The position numbers and the translations under genes were made by a program. Source: Cryobacterium soli (GTDB lineage: Bacteria > Actinomycetota > Actinomycetes > Actinomycetales > Microbacteriaceae). From it: a stretch of DNA of 64,000 bases. Positions 24,681 through 35,038 of the stretch are shown piece after piece. The DNA lies in NCBI RefSeq assembly GCF_003611035.1, contig NZ_CP030033.1, positions 2,108,001 through 2,172,000 of the forward strand. Reading direction: 5' to 3'. The notes beneath the pieces are model-generated. The model was not told where the DNA came from. It was given only the letters and a program-made list of their open reading frames with translations, and did not search any database. Each line of letters starts with the position of its first letter. Within the stretch, counting starts at the first letter, position 1.

Positions 24681-25303
24681 ACCGCCCGGTCGGAGCCGGC
24701 CGGCCGGCCTCTTCGTTGGGCTCGCGCCTCGACGATCCCGCCGACGACCATCACCCCGGCGTAGCCGAACAGTCCGACCGCCGCGAGCGGCACGACCCAG
24801 GCCTTCACCGGGCCGGTCAGCACGGTGTTGACCAGGCCGACCAAGGGCACCGAGTACCAGAGCCGGCCGCGCATCTGGGCGGCCACCACAGGATCGGCGT
24901 CGGGGGCGCTGTTGTTGTCCCCGCGCAGGGTGAAGGTGCGGTCGCCGTCGGCGGCCAGGCTGATGCCCACGATGCGGTGGGTGACGACGGCCGGTTCACC
25001 CGAGCGGATCTGATACGTGACCACGTCCCCGATGGCAAGGCTGTCGCTGGGCACGGGACGCACCACGATGAGGGTGCCGGGCGGCAGGCCGGGCTCCATC
25101 GAGCTGGTGAGCACGGTGAGGGGGATCGCACCCGTGAGCTGGGGCACCACGATCACGAGCGCGGCCAGCGCGATCACCAACAGCAGCAGACCCGCGCTCA
25201 AGCCGCGGCCCAGGTAGTGCCAGGCGCTGAGCTCGGCCGGGTCGGCACTGCGACGGGCCTGCGCGTGCACCTGAGCCGGGCGCTGCGCGCTGTGCACCGT
25301 CAT
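24668..25303 (-). CDS. SipW/ER-type signal peptidase I
   Basis: Membrane protease of 211 residues. It has a membrane helix (about 34-56), then the catalytic serine in LTSSMEPGLPPGTLIV and a histidine (VVTHRIVG) in place of the bacterial Lys, plus the Asp-containing RGDNNSAPDADPV segment; Ser-His-Asp marks the archaeal/ER/SipW class. A second helix closes the protein (about 165-190). It is the last gene of a four-gene minus-strand cluster whose other three products carry matching unusual leaders, so it very likely processes them. Confidence 0.88.
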   Translation of the reverse strand: MTVHSAQRPAQVHAQARRSADPAELSAWHYLGRGLSAGLLLLVIALAALVIVVPQLTGAIPLTVLTSSMEPGLPPGTLIVVRPVPSDSLAIGDVVTYQIRSGEPAVVTHRIVGISLAADGDRTFTLRGDNNSAPDADPVVAAQMRGRLWYSVPLVGLVNTVLTGPVKAWVVPLAAVGLFGYAGVMVVGGIVEARAQRRGRPAGSDRAVQRP

Positions 25304-25304
25304 G

Positions 25305-26699
25305 TCAGCCTCCGTTCGTCAGGGTGAACGTCTGATGGGCCGAGGCGTCGCAGCTCGCCACCCGCAGCTGGGTGTTTCCCGTCGCCGTCGTACCGCCCGT
25401 CACATCCAGGCACATGTTGTTGCGGTTGCGGAACAGGAAGGTGCCGCTGCCCGGCGCGATCTCCACGACAGTCCACTGCTGCGAACTGGTCTTGGCCGTG
25501 CCGCGCAGGATGGACGCATTGGTGTTCGCGCTGTCCCAGAACAGGGTGGGGGCGTACCGGGCCGCAACCCGCACGTGGACCCCGGTGGCGACGAACTGCC
25601 AGTTCTGGTTGCTTGCGCCCACGGTCTTGCAGGGGAAGCTGATCAGGGCGGTGCCCTCCACGTCGGCGGCCGCCTCCCCGTCCACGCAGAGCTGACTGGT
25701 CGTGTTCCGGATCGAGTACCAGCCCGTCGCGGTCGGGCCCGTCGTGCTGAGGATGCTGGCCGCCGACGCGGGCGAGACGTCGACCGGGAAGGCCGCGTCG
25801 ACAGCCTGCACGGTGTAGCTGTGCCCGGTGGCCACGGTGAGGCCCAAGTCGGTGAAGGTGCGGGTCGCCGCCGGCACCGTCCCGATGACGACCCCATCGC
25901 GCAGTATGCGATACCCGGTCACCGCTGCCGTATCGGCCGGAGCCGCCCAGCCCAGAGTGACGCTCGAGTCGGTAGCCCCGGTCGCGGTCGGCGCCCCGGG
26001 CGTGAGGGTGTCGGCCACGGATTGTGCGGCGCTCGCGGTCGCGGTGCTGGTCCAGGTGCCCTGGCCGGCGATGAGTGTCGCCGTCACCGTGACGGTGCCG
26101 CGCAGAAGAACGAATCGTTGGGCCTGGGTCACGGAGCTGCGCATGCAGTAGACGGTGCTCGCCCCCGGCGCCAGCACTCCTGTCAGGGGCCCGACCGTGA
26201 CCCAGGTGAGACCGGGTGTGCCGGCCGCGGCAGCGGCCGGCGTGCAGGCCGCTGCCGTCGCCACGGGCCAGGCCCGCACCGACGCCGCGGTCGCGAGAGC
26301 CGTCACGGCCGGGGACGCGAGGGTGAGCGTGTAGGGCACCGGCACGCTGCCGGTGTTCCGCACTGTCACCGGCGCTGTCGCCGCGAGCGCCGCCGACGAG
26401 TAGACCGTCCGTAGGGCGGCGAACCCCGACAGAGTGACGCCGAGAGTGCCCGCAGTGACGGATGCCGTCGCCGGGCGCTCCGGGGCCGTCCAGCCGGCCC
26501 GCGCCGCGCCGGCACCGGCACCGAGCCCGCCGCCGAGGAAGGCCGACACGAGAATGACGGTCAGCGCGACCGGGACCGGTCGGACCGTGCGGCGAAGGCC
26601 GCGCACGCCGCGATGCCCGCCGGCCTGCCGTGTGCGGGTAGAGCGCCGCCCAGGGCGGAGGATCCGACGCTCGCTGTTCGGCGCTGCCCGGCTGGTCAT
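25305..26699 (-). CDS. Exported protein with fibronectin-III-like and ricin-B lectin domains
   Basis: Protein of 464 residues. A long Arg-rich start (1-40) leads into a hydrophobic helix (about 43-65) and then GWTAPERPATASVTAGTLGV, whose TAGTLGV resembles the post-leader motif of the other cluster proteins. A beta-rich region (70-230) is followed by a fibronectin-III-like domain (about 232-322, SSVTLGWAAPADTAAVTGYR). A C-terminal ricin-B-type beta-trefoil carries Q-x-W-type repeats (QNWQF, QQWTV, QTFTL). Surface carbohydrate binding is expected. The stop lies one base before the signal peptidase start. Confidence 0.8.
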   Translation of the reverse strand: MTSRAAPNSERRILRPGRRSTRTRQAGGHRGVRGLRRTVRPVPVALTVILVSAFLGGGLGAGAGAARAGWTAPERPATASVTAGTLGVTLSGFAALRTVYSSAALAATAPVTVRNTGSVPVPYTLTLASPAVTALATAASVRAWPVATAAACTPAAAAAGTPGLTWVTVGPLTGVLAPGASTVYCMRSSVTQAQRFVLLRGTVTVTATLIAGQGTWTSTATASAAQSVADTLTPGAPTATGATDSSVTLGWAAPADTAAVTGYRILRDGVVIGTVPAATRTFTDLGLTVATGHSYTVQAVDAAFPVDVSPASAASILSTTGPTATGWYSIRNTTSQLCVDGEAAADVEGTALISFPCKTVGASNQNWQFVATGVHVRVAARYAPTLFWDSANTNASILRGTAKTSSQQWTVVEIAPGSGTFLFRNRNNMCLDVTGGTTATGNTQLRVASCDASAHQTFTLTNGG

Positions 26700-26702
26700 G
26701 GG

Positions 26703-27377
26703 TCAGGCCTGCGTTCCGGTGATGCGCAGGGCGAAGCCGGTCGACGACTGCCCCTGGCTCGCCGTCGGGGCGGTGGCCGGCAAGGTCACCGAGACGCACA
26801 GGGTGCGCGAGGCGTCCACGGCCAGGGTCACTCCGAGCAGGCCGGCCGGGGCCTGGGCCTGGGCCTGGGCAAACGATCCCCGCCAGGCCGGGGTCGCGGT
26901 GCCGGCTGCGCACGCCGCGCTGGAGTCGGCCGCGCCGAGGCCGACGATGAGAGCCTGGGACAGGGCATTCGAAGCGGTGGCGGCGCTCGGCGGTGTGAGG
27001 CCGGCCACGCCGAGCAGGAGCGGCACGTCCCCCGTGTTGGTCGCGGTGACGGCCGCATACAGGGTGAGGCCCGGGTAGAGCGCCGTGGTGGGCATCGACA
27101 ATGCGGACACGCTCAACGCCACCGTGCCCGAGGTGATCACGGTCGGGGCGGCGGCGGTCGACGCCCGCGCCGTGAGGAACGCAGATGAATCTCCGGCCGC
27201 CGACACACCCAGCACGGTCGCGGCCAGGACAGCGACGGTGAGCACGAGGACGGGCGCCCGGGCCGGCCGATGCGCGCGGGGCGAGCGGCGCGGCCAGGCA
27301 GGCCGCGCCATCCGATGGCCGGGGTGGGGTCGGCGCGTCCGCACCGACGGACCGCTCGCGCCTGCTGTCGGAGGCAT
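26703..27377 (-). CDS. Putative SipW-dependent exported protein (TasA/camelysin-like)
   Basis: Protein of 224 residues from the ATG behind AAGGGCGG; an internal ATG at 27311 is possible. An Arg/Pro-rich start, a hydrophobic helix (about 42-62) and then SSAFLTARAS followed by VITSGTVALSVS mirror the leader and post-leader motif of the two neighbouring exported proteins. The remainder is Ala/Thr/Gly-rich, beta-prone and Cys-poor, as in TasA-like fibre or pilus subunits. The structural role is inferred; no family was firmly recognised. Confidence 0.65.
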   Translation of the reverse strand: MPPTAGASGPSVRTRRPHPGHRMARPAWPRRSPRAHRPARAPVLVLTVAVLAATVLGVSAAGDSSAFLTARASTAAAPTVITSGTVALSVSALSMPTTALYPGLTLYAAVTATNTGDVPLLLGVAGLTPPSAATASNALSQALIVGLGAADSSAACAAGTATPAWRGSFAQAQAQAPAGLLGVTLAVDASRTLCVSVTLPATAPTASQGQSSTGFALRITGTQA

Positions 27378-27432
27378 TCGAACCGCCCTTCGTTTCTCCG
27401 GGGGATATCAATGTCGGCCGCGACGGTCGGCG

Positions 27433-28005
27433 CTATTTCTGGGTGAGTGTGACCGCCAGGGCGGCGAGGTTGACCGAGCCCAGCTTCGAGGAGTTCTCGA
27501 AGCCTGCCGTGCTGCTCTTCGGGTAGGTGATGGTGACGTTGACCGTGACATCCTGCGACACCCCGGCGGTTCCGGCGGTCACCGTGTACGGCGCCGCTCC
27601 CGTCGAAATCCCGGTTCCGGTGGCTGTCAGCGTGGCGGTCTTGCCGAGGTAGGCGGCCAGTGCGATATCCGCGGGCGCGGACGGCGAGGAGGGGGCGATG
27701 GAGGCCAGGTCCACTCCCAGCGTCGCCACGAGGTTGTCACCCGTGGCCGTGATGCTCAGGCCCTTCGTGTACACGAGCACATCCCCGGGGACGATCTTGA
27801 ACCCCGTCATGCTGGCCCGGGGCGCGCCTGCGTTGACGGTCCAGGATCCGGCGGTGGTCGAGGAGACCACGTCCAGGGTGCCGGCGACGATGGTCCCGCC
27901 GCCGATGGTCGCTGCGGAATTCCAGAGGGCGAAGGAGCCCGCACCGCCGAGCAGGAGCACCACACCGGCGACACCGGCGATCGTACCTTTCAGGAGCTTG
28001 TTCAT
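27433..28005 (-). CDS. Alternate-type signal peptide exported protein (SipW substrate)
   Basis: Protein of 190 residues starting MNKLLKGTIAGVAG behind a GAAAGGGAAA ribosome site. The N-terminus matches the alternate signal peptide class exported through SipW-like peptidases in actinobacteria: LLLGGAGSFALWNSAATI followed by GGGTIVAGTLDVV. The mature protein is a small Thr/Ser/Ala-rich beta domain (about 45-190) ending in VTLTQK. It is first in the four-gene cluster and probably the most abundant product, perhaps a surface fibre subunit. Confidence 0.82.
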   Translation of the reverse strand: MNKLLKGTIAGVAGVVLLLGGAGSFALWNSAATIGGGTIVAGTLDVVSSTTAGSWTVNAGAPRASMTGFKIVPGDVLVYTKGLSITATGDNLVATLGVDLASIAPSSPSAPADIALAAYLGKTATLTATGTGISTGAAPYTVTAGTAGVSQDVTVNVTITYPKSSTAGFENSSKLGSVNLAALAVTLTQK

Positions 28006-28437
28006 GATTTCCCTTTCACGACGGCCGTCCAGGCGTCGGGTTCCGCCTGCCATTCGGCGGGCGCGCAGCACCTTCCGGCACGCGGGCACACCGAACCGAC
28101 CGGCCGCGACGCACGCGGGCGCGGGGTCGGTGAGCTCGGGATGCCTGAAAGACCGAACGGGGCAACTGACGATGAGTTGCGGCGGGTAGAGGTCGAGGCC
28201 ACGGTGACACCCGGCTTCTCTTCCTGATTCCACACTAGATTCGCCCGGCGCACTCGGCGCGTGTCCCGTTCCCCCAGCAGTGGGCACAATGGCCGGTTTC
28301 CCACCCCCAAACTGAGGCACAACCGCTAACCGATGGTGCGGACCGGCCGATGGTGCTGGTCACATCGCTCCATACGGCCGCCCCGCCCGGGTGTCGGCAC
28401 CTGCGCACCCGGTCCGTCCGTGACGCAGAATAGGAAT
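28006..28437. other. Divergent intergenic region of the SipW cluster
   Basis: A 432-base gap between the SipW cluster (leftward) and an oxidoreductase gene (rightward). On the cluster's strand a small hairpin, GCAACT-CATCGTC-AGTTGC (28162-28180), lies in a probable long leader, and CTAGTGTGG near 28230 could supply a -10 element. No gene or recognisable riboswitch was found. Confidence 0.45.
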
Positions 28438-29436
28438 ATGCCTCATTCTCCGGCCCTGCCCCCGCACATGCGCGCCCTCGTGATCGACCGCACCGGCGGT
28501 GCGGAGGAACTGCATCTCACCGAGCTGCCCGTGCCCGTGGCGGTCAGCGATGAGCTGCTGATCCGTGTGCTCGCCGCCGGCATCAACCCCATCGACGCCA
28601 AGACCCGGGCCGGGTCGGGCGCCGCCGCCGCGATCCCGGGTTTCCCCGTGGTGCTCGGCAACGATTTCAGCGGCATCGTCGTGCGCTCCCCCTATGACAC
28701 CTTCCCGTTGCAGCCCGGGGACGCCGTGTACGGCATGGCCCGGCCGCCGCGCATCGCGGGCAGCTACGCCGAGTATGTCGCCGTGTCGAGCATGTCGGTG
28801 GCCCGCAAGCCCGTCGCCGTGAGCCATGTGGAGGCCGCGGGCATCCCCCTCGCCGCCCTCACCGCGTGGGGCATGGTGACCCTCGCCGGTGCGGCACCCG
28901 GCCAGCGGATGCTCGTGCACGCCGGCAGCGGCGGCGTCGGCCACTTCGCGGTGCAGTTCGCCAGGCACCTGGGCGCCCACGTCACCGCGACGGGGTCCAC
29001 GGCGTCGGTCGAGTTCCTGCACCGCCTGGGCGCCCACGCCGTGATCGACTACAGCACCACCCGGTTCGACGACGAGCTGCAGGACATCGACAGCGTGATC
29101 GACCTGATCGGCAACGTGCACGATCAGACCGGGACGCGATCGCTGAAGGTGCTCCGGCCGGACGGGCTGCTCGTGAACGCGCCCACCGGCAGCTGGCCGA
29201 CCATGCAGGCCGAAGCCGCAGCGGCGGGCGTGCGCGCCACCGGCTACAAGGTCGCCGCCGACGCCCGGGTGCTCGAAACCATCACCACCCTGATCGACAA
29301 CGGCACGGTGCGGGTGAACACCGACCAGGTCTTCGACCTGGCCGACGGCGCCGCCGCGCACCGGGCCCTCGAGGGTGGGCACACCCGGGGCAAGATCGTG
29401 CTGCGGGTGTCCGACGTCGACGAGAGCGCCGCATGA
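28438..29436 (+). CDS. NADP-dependent quinone oxidoreductase-like MDR protein
   Basis: Protein of 332 residues of the zinc-free medium-chain dehydrogenase/reductase family. The N-terminal GroES-like domain reads ELLIRVLAAGINPIDAKTRAG and FPVVLGNDFSGIVV. The Rossmann domain has AGSGGVGHFAVQFARHLGA with the GxGGVG nucleotide motif. Zinc ligands of alcohol dehydrogenases are absent. The ATG at 28438 is chosen for the match to the family start; a CAGAAT hexamer 6 bases upstream may make it leaderless. The photolyase gene follows with a 4-base overlap. Confidence 0.85.
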   Translation: MPHSPALPPHMRALVIDRTGGAEELHLTELPVPVAVSDELLIRVLAAGINPIDAKTRAGSGAAAAIPGFPVVLGNDFSGIVVRSPYDTFPLQPGDAVYGMARPPRIAGSYAEYVAVSSMSVARKPVAVSHVEAAGIPLAALTAWGMVTLAGAAPGQRMLVHAGSGGVGHFAVQFARHLGAHVTATGSTASVEFLHRLGAHAVIDYSTTRFDDELQDIDSVIDLIGNVHDQTGTRSLKVLRPDGLLVNAPTGSWPTMQAEAAAAGVRATGYKVAADARVLETITTLIDNGTVRVNTDQVFDLADGAAAHRALEGGHTRGKIVLRVSDVDESAA

Positions 29437-30863
29437 CCGGCACTGGCGCCGCTTCCGCGCCCAGCCCGGCCCGGCCCGACGGGCCCTCGCTGGTCTGGCT
29501 GCGCGACGACCTCCGCCTCGGCGACAACCCGGCCCTCACCGCCGCGGTGGAACGCGGCCGTCCCGTGCTCCTCGTCTACGTGCTCGACGAGGTGTCCCCG
29601 GGCATCCGCCCGCTCGGCGGCGCCGCGCGCTGGTGGCTGCACCAGAGCCTCACCTCGCTCGCGGCCGACACCGCCGCAATCGGCGGCCGGCTCCTGCTTC
29701 GCCGCGGCCTGGCCGGCGAGGTGATCGACGCCCTGGTCGACGAGCTCGGCGCCGGTGCGGTGTTCTGGAACCGGCGCTACGGCGCCGCCGAGCGGGATGT
29801 CGATACCGCGGTGAAGACCCGGCTCACCGATGCCGGCATCGTGGCGCACAGCTTCGCGGGTTCGCTGCTCTTCGAACCGTGGACCATCCGCACCGGCGGC
29901 GGCACCCCGTACACCGTGTTCACCCCGTTCTGGCGGGCGTGCACCAACGGTCCGCCGCCCCGGGCGCCCTACCCGGCGCCCGGCGCCCTCGACGATGCCG
30001 CCGCCGGCCTTTCCTCCGACGCTCTGGATTCCTGGGAGCTGGAGCCGCGGCATCCGGACTGGGCCGCCGGCCTCCGCTCGGCCTGGGCCGTCGGCGAGAG
30101 CGCGGCGCAGCAAGCCCTCGCCACGTTCCTCGACGAGGCGCTGCCCAAGTACGGCACCGAACGCGACCAGCCGGCCCAGCAGGCCACCTCCAGGCTCTCG
30201 CCGCACCTGCGCTGGGGCGAGATCAGCCCGCACCAGATCTGGCACGCCACCGACGTGGCCCGCCGCGGCCTCACCGGCGCTGCCGCCACGAGCGCCACGC
30301 GCTTCCTCACCGAGGTGGGCTGGCGTGAGTTCGCGTATCACGTGCTGTTCCACGCGCCCGACCTGGCCACGGCGAACCTGCGCCAGGGCTACGACGCCTT
30401 CCCCTGGCCGCCGCTGGACGAGCGGGCCCTGCAGGCCTGGCAGCAGGGCCGCACGGGCTTCCGCCTAGTAGACGCCGGCATGCGCGAGCTCTGGCGCACC
30501 GGCAGTATGCACAACCGGGTGCGCATGGTCACGGCGTCCTTCCTGATCAAGAACCTGCTCATCGACTGGCGCGAGGGCGAGCAGTGGTTCTGGGACACCC
30601 TGGTCGACGCCGACCCGGCCAGCAACCCGTTCGGCTGGCAGTGGGTCGCCGGCTCCGGGGCGGATGCCGCGCCGTACTTCCGGGTGTTCAACCCCGAGTT
30701 GCAGGCGGCCAAGTTCGACCCGAACAACGAGTACGTGCGGCAGAACGTGCCCGAGTGGGGCACGGATGCCTACCCGGCGCCGATCGTGGACCTCGGCGAG
30801 ACCCGCCGCGCTGCCCTCGCCGCCTACGAGCAGGTCAAGGCCGCCCGCCCCACCCCCGCCTAG
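29433..30863 (+). CDS. phr: Deoxyribodipyrimidine photolyase (class I CPD type)
   Basis: Protein of 476 residues that repairs UV-induced pyrimidine dimers using blue light and FAD. The N-terminal antenna domain starts PSLVWLRDDLRLGDNPAL. The C-terminal FAD/DNA domain has SRLSPHLRWGEISPHQIW, WREFAYHVL, MHNRVRMVTASFLIKNLLID and the signature SNPFGWQWVAGSGADAAPYF. It is full length and translationally coupled (ATGA) to the oxidoreductase gene upstream, suggesting a light or oxidative-stress operon. Confidence 0.95.
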   Translation: MTGTGAASAPSPARPDGPSLVWLRDDLRLGDNPALTAAVERGRPVLLVYVLDEVSPGIRPLGGAARWWLHQSLTSLAADTAAIGGRLLLRRGLAGEVIDALVDELGAGAVFWNRRYGAAERDVDTAVKTRLTDAGIVAHSFAGSLLFEPWTIRTGGGTPYTVFTPFWRACTNGPPPRAPYPAPGALDDAAAGLSSDALDSWELEPRHPDWAAGLRSAWAVGESAAQQALATFLDEALPKYGTERDQPAQQATSRLSPHLRWGEISPHQIWHATDVARRGLTGAAATSATRFLTEVGWREFAYHVLFHAPDLATANLRQGYDAFPWPPLDERALQAWQQGRTGFRLVDAGMRELWRTGSMHNRVRMVTASFLIKNLLIDWREGEQWFWDTLVDADPASNPFGWQWVAGSGADAAPYFRVFNPELQAAKFDPNNEYVRQNVPEWGTDAYPAPIVDLGETRRAALAAYEQVKAARPTPA

Positions 30864-30959
30864 CCGCACTCCCGGCACAACCGCTCCCCGTGCGGACAAA
30901 TGCGTCCGGTGCGCCGGGCGCAGAAGTCCGCTTCGGCAACAGTTGGCCGGGGCGGCGGG

Positions 30960-31523
30960 TCAGAGGGCGCGCTCGAGGACGTAGTCGTCTTCGTAGCGGG
31001 TGCCGACCAGGAAGTGCTTGGTTCCCACCCGCTCATAGCCGTGCTTGCCGTAGAACCGCAGGGCACGGTCGTTCTCTTCGTTCACGCCCAGCCACGAGCC
31101 GGCGGCGCCACGTTCGCGGGCGGCACTCAACGTAGCCGCCATCAGCGCCGCCGCGGTTCCGGTGCCGTGCGCCTCTGAGCGTAGGTAGCACTTGCTGAGT
31201 TCGACGGTGGGGCGGATGCGGATCGCCGCGGCGGCATCCGCGTCGGTTGGTTCGCCGAAGACCAGCATCGTGTAACCGGTGAGGGTGCCCGTACCGTCGT
31301 GGGCCACGAGCAGGAGCCGATCGGGGTCCGTCAGGTAGGACTCGAAGTTGGCCGTGGAGAGCACGGTGCGGATGAAATCGGCGATCGCCTCTGCACTGGT
31401 GTGCGGCGGGCAGGCCAACGGGAAGGTGGCGGCGGCCAGCTCGGCGAGCGCGGCGGCCTCGTCGGGTCCGGCCGGGCGGATTCGCGCCTGCGCGCCTGGC
31501 GTGACAGGCAGTGAATCAATCAT
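30960..31523 (-). CDS. GNAT-family N-acetyltransferase
   Basis: Protein of 187 residues starting MIDSLPVTPG at 31523. The GNAT core is visible: AALAELAAATFPLACPP, the central strand TVELSKCYLRSEAHGTGTAAALMAATL (acetyl-CoA pyrophosphate loop), and RALRFYGKHGYERVG near the C-terminus. The acceptor is unknown. It is convergent with the photolyase gene across a 96-base gap. Confidence 0.87.
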   Translation of the reverse strand: MIDSLPVTPGAQARIRPAGPDEAAALAELAAATFPLACPPHTSAEAIADFIRTVLSTANFESYLTDPDRLLLVAHDGTGTLTGYTMLVFGEPTDADAAAAIRIRPTVELSKCYLRSEAHGTGTAAALMAATLSAARERGAAGSWLGVNEENDRALRFYGKHGYERVGTKHFLVGTRYEDDYVLERAL

Positions 31524-31577
31524 GGGTCCAGCTTCACAGTCCGGCCGGCGGCACGCAAACGCCGCTCGCGGCCGCAC

Positions 31578-31615
31578 CGGAACGACCCTGCCGGGGTGCC
31601 GGCGGGGCCGTTCCG
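31578..31615 (-). terminator. Terminator downstream of malate synthase
   Basis: Strong inverted repeat from CGGAACG (31578-31584) to CGTTCCG (31609-31615) with a GC-rich inner stem and GGTG loop, 13 bases after the aceB stop. Confidence 0.75.
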
Positions 31616-31628
31616 ATAGGCCTGGCGC

Positions 31629-33413
<1,785 letters not shown>

Positions 33414-33459
33414 GATCGGTTTCTCCTTCGAAACGATGCGAATGTCGGGGCGGGGCCGG

Positions 33460-34833
33460 CTAGAACTGCTCGGCCTCGGTGGATCCGGCCAGCGCGAGGG
33501 TGGCGCTGGTGGGGTTGAGCGCGGTGGCGATCCGGTCGAAGTAGCCGGTGCCCACCTCCCGCTGGTGGCGGGTGGCGGTGTATCCGTCGGCCTCCGAGGC
33601 GAATTCGGCCTCCTGCAGGTCGACGTAGGCGCTCATCTGACGCTCGGAGTAGTCCTTGGCCAGGGTGAACATGGAGTGGTTGAGGGCGTGGAAGCCGGCC
33701 AGGGTGATGAACTGGAAGGCGTAGCCGCAGGCCGCGAGCTCGCGCTGGAACGCGGCGATCTGGTCGTCGTCGAGGTGGGATTTCCAGTTGAACGACGGCG
33801 AGCAGTTGTAGGCGAGCTTCTTGCCGGGGAACTGCGCGTGGATCTCCTTGGCGAAGCGCTGGGCGAGTTCGAGGTCGGGCTCGCTGCTTTCCACCCAGAG
33901 CAGGTCGGCGTACGGCGCGTAGGCCAGGCCGCGCATGATCACCACGTCGGCTCCGTTCGCGGTGTCGTAGAACCCCTCAGCGGTGCGGGAACCGGTGAGG
34001 AACGCCTGGTCGCGCTCGTCGATGTCGCTGGTGATGAGGGTGGCTGCGAGGGAATCGGTGCGCGCGATGATGATCGTGGGCACCCCTGCGACATCCGCCG
34101 CCAGCCGGGCCGCGTTCAGGGTGCGGATATGCTGGCCGGTGGGCACGAGCACCTTGCCGCCCATGTGTCCGCACTTCTTCTCGCTGGCCAGCTGGTCTTC
34201 CCAGTGCACACCCGCCGCGCCGGCCTCGATCATCGACGCCATCAGCTCGTAGGCGTTCAGCGGGCCGCCGAAGCCGGCCTCTGCATCGGCGACGATCGGC
34301 GCCATCCAGTCGATGCCGGTGCCGTTGGTCGTGGCGTCGGCACCGGATGCGACGGCTTCCGCACCCTCGATCTGGCCGGCCCGCAGCAGCGCGTTGTTGA
34401 TCCGCCGCACCACAGCCGGCACCGAGTTCGCCGGGTAGAGCGACTGGTCGGGGTAGGTCTGGCCGGAGAGGTTGGCGTCGGCGGCGACCTGCCAGCCGGA
34501 CAGGTAGATGGCCTTGAGCCCGGCCCGCACCTGCTGCACGGCCTGGTTGCCGGTGAGGGCGCCGAGCGCGGCCACCCACTCGGGGTTCTCCGGGGTGCCG
34601 TTCTGGTGGATGAGGTCCCAGAGCTTCTCGGCGCCGCGGCGGGCCAGGGTGCGCTCTTCCCGCACGGCGCCGCGCAGGGCGATCACGTCCGCGGCGGTGT
34701 AGTCCCGGCGCACGCCCTCCCAGCGGGGGTCGGCGGCCCACTCCAGGGCGAGCTCGGCGGCCGTCTGGGTCTGGTCGCCGGGGCGGGATGCGGGGCGGCC
34801 GGATGCGGGGCCGGTTGCGGTGGGGTTCGTCAT
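33460..34833 (-). CDS. aceA: Isocitrate lyase (glyoxylate shunt)
   Basis: Enzyme of 457 residues that splits isocitrate to succinate and glyoxylate. The active-site signature [16 protein letters not shown] is intact (catalytic Cys about 221), as are [21 protein letters not shown] and the C-terminal [12 protein letters not shown]. The ATG at 34833 is chosen for its GAGGAGA ribosome site, although the frame stays open far upstream. It heads the aceA-aceB operon and diverges from a RamB-type regulator gene. Confidence 0.97.
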   Translation of the reverse strand: MTNPTATGPASGRPASRPGDQTQTAAELALEWAADPRWEGVRRDYTAADVIALRGAVREERTLARRGAEKLWDLIHQNGTPENPEWVAALGALTGNQAVQQVRAGLKAIYLSGWQVAADANLSGQTYPDQSLYPANSVPAVVRRINNALLRAGQIEGAEAVASGADATTNGTGIDWMAPIVADAEAGFGGPLNAYELMASMIEAGAAGVHWEDQLASEKKCGHMGGKVLVPTGQHIRTLNAARLAADVAGVPTIIIARTDSLAATLITSDIDERDQAFLTGSRTAEGFYDTANGADVVIMRGLAYAPYADLLWVESSEPDLELAQRFAKEIHAQFPGKKLAYNCSPSFNWKSHLDDDQIAAFQRELAACGYAFQFITLAGFHALNHSMFTLAKDYSERQMSAYVDLQEAEFASEADGYTATRHQREVGTGYFDRIATALNPTSATLALAGSTEAEQF

Positions 34834-34858
34834 GGTGTTCTCCTCGGTCTGCGACAGT

Positions 34859-34888
34859 GCGGATTTACGGATTGCGGATTCACGGATT
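34859..34888 (-). promoter_or_regulatory. Tandem 15-bp direct repeat in the aceA leader
   Basis: GCGGATTTACGGATT (34859-34873) is followed directly by GCGGATTCACGGATT (34874-34888), starting 26 bases upstream of the aceA start. Each unit itself holds two CGGATT words. It could be a regulator site or a leader-RNA element. Confidence 0.5.
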
Positions 34889-34973
34889 GCCGTTCGGTGG
34901 CTGCCCGGGAAAAGTCCCTCCCGGTTGCTGCCTGCACCCACTCTGAGTCCCGACCCCGCGCCGGCCGGGCACC

Positions 34974-35010
34974 CACACATAAGAAGAAAACGAGTTCTTC
35001 CGGTTGTGTG
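34974..35010. promoter_or_regulatory. Interrupted palindrome between aceA and the RamB-type gene
   Basis: Nested inverted repeat: CACACA (34974-34979) pairs with TGTGTG (35005-35010), and GAAGAA (34983-34988) pairs with TTCTTC (34995-35000). It is 29 bases upstream of the regulator start and 141 bases upstream of aceA, so it is a good candidate operator for the divergent pair. Confidence 0.55.
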
Positions 35011-35038
35011 AACAATCGCCGCGTGTGAGCATGAGCAC

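Noticed and set aside
30866..30960. Minus-strand tail reading CARRTGRICPHGERLCRECG, resembling a zinc ribbon
   Set aside because: No start codon or ribosome site near it; the upstream part of that frame is a shadow of the GNAT gene, so the Cys pattern is probably chance.
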